Shown here: piece by piece, positions 12,755 to 12,883 of the stretch | How the letters are laid out: each line of letters opens with the position of its first letter | How positions within the stretch are numbered: the stretch's first letter is position 1 | Origin: Acidovorax delafieldii | GTDB lineage: Bacteria; Pseudomonadota; Gammaproteobacteria; Burkholderiales; Burkholderiaceae_C | NCBI GenBank assembly: GCA_002377855.1 | Contig: DFQQ01000001.1 | Coordinates: forward strand, 1-12,883 | Length of the DNA: 12,883 nucleotides | Direction: 5' to 3' | Made by a program: the position numbers and the translations under genes | The notes under the pieces: model-generated | Databases searched by the model: none | The model's input: the letters and a program-made list of their open reading frames with translations, nothing else | Told to the model about the DNA's origin: nothing

Positions 12755-12883
12755 TCAGAACGGCGCCGATTCCGGGTCGGTGTCCACCGGCGCGGTGGCC
12801 GGGCCGGTGACCACGCCACCGCCCGATTTGCGCACCGGCAACGGGGCCGCCTGGGCGGCGGCCGGGCGAACGGCGACTGGCGC
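12755..12883 (-). CDS. C-terminal end of an unidentified protein (partial)
   Basis: On the minus strand an open frame enters from the right edge and ends with TGA at 12757-12755, giving 42 visible residues. The segment is rich in Ala, Pro, Val and Gly (starting APVAVRPAAAQAAP and ending DTDPESAPF), with no recognisable domain. Its position just before a bidirectional terminator in tail-to-tail orientation with glpQ supports a real gene end. Ala/Pro-rich tails of this sort close many proteins in this family, including chemoreceptors and DNA-binding or cell-division proteins, so no function is assigned. Confidence 0.5.
   Translation of the reverse strand, partial: APVAVRPAAAQAAPLPVRKSGGGVVTGPATAPVDTDPESAPF

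Noticed and set aside
1..12883. Defence island, mobile element, biosynthetic cluster or other novel multi-gene system
   Set aside because: All complete genes fall into known families with intact motifs and typical lengths. No transposase, integrase, repeat array or unusual domain fusion is visible.

Overview
The window looks like chromosomal DNA from a high-GC betaproteobacterium of the Comamonadaceae (Acidovorax or a close relative). The grounds are the GC-rich codon use, the protein variants seen, and two copies of a short intergenic repeat (core GCGC...AAGCGC...TAGCT...ATAGCAA) that I associate with this family from memory. No tRNA, rRNA, CRISPR array, transposase or phage gene is visible. 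Most genes are ordinary housekeeping or stress genes.

Layout from left to right. (1) Positions 1-3100, plus strand: a class II aldolase/adducin protein, a beta-class glutathione S-transferase with a terminator, and an Old Yellow Enzyme of the NemA type. The last two both handle electrophiles. The GST-nemA gap holds a perfect 16-bp palindrome with the parS core GTTTCACGTGAAAC, so this locus may lie in the ParB-binding, origin-proximal part of the chromosome. (2) Positions 3129-5672, minus strand: a hemerythrin-domain protein, then a methyl-accepting chemotaxis protein with its own terminator; a strong hairpin of unknown role lies between them. (3) Positions 5791-8897: a copper-resistance locus. 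The Cu(I)-exporting ATPase CopA (minus) is divergent from a copZ-cueR pair (plus). Two CueR-type operators with 19-bp promoter spacers lie between them, and copA appears to have essentially no 5' leader. (4) Positions 8986-11401, plus strand: a BktB-like beta-ketothiolase and an acyl-CoA dehydrogenase, a fatty-acid/acyl-CoA degradation pair separated by the family repeat. (5) Positions 11564-12682: a secreted glycerophosphodiester phosphodiesterase, probably a lipoprotein, with a possible Pho box upstream and a bidirectional terminator downstream. The window ends in the C-terminus of a minus-strand gene.

The copper locus is the best-integrated unit: CueR senses Cu(I) and activates both promoters, CopZ carries Cu(I) in the cytoplasm, and CopA pumps it out. 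Because cueR overlaps copZ, the activator probably sits in its own induced operon. I see no clearly undescribed multi-gene system. The points most worth a second look are the parS site, the leaderless copA arrangement, the insertion in the CopA P-domain, the family repeat abutting a start codon, and a 12-bp inverted repeat in the nemA leader.
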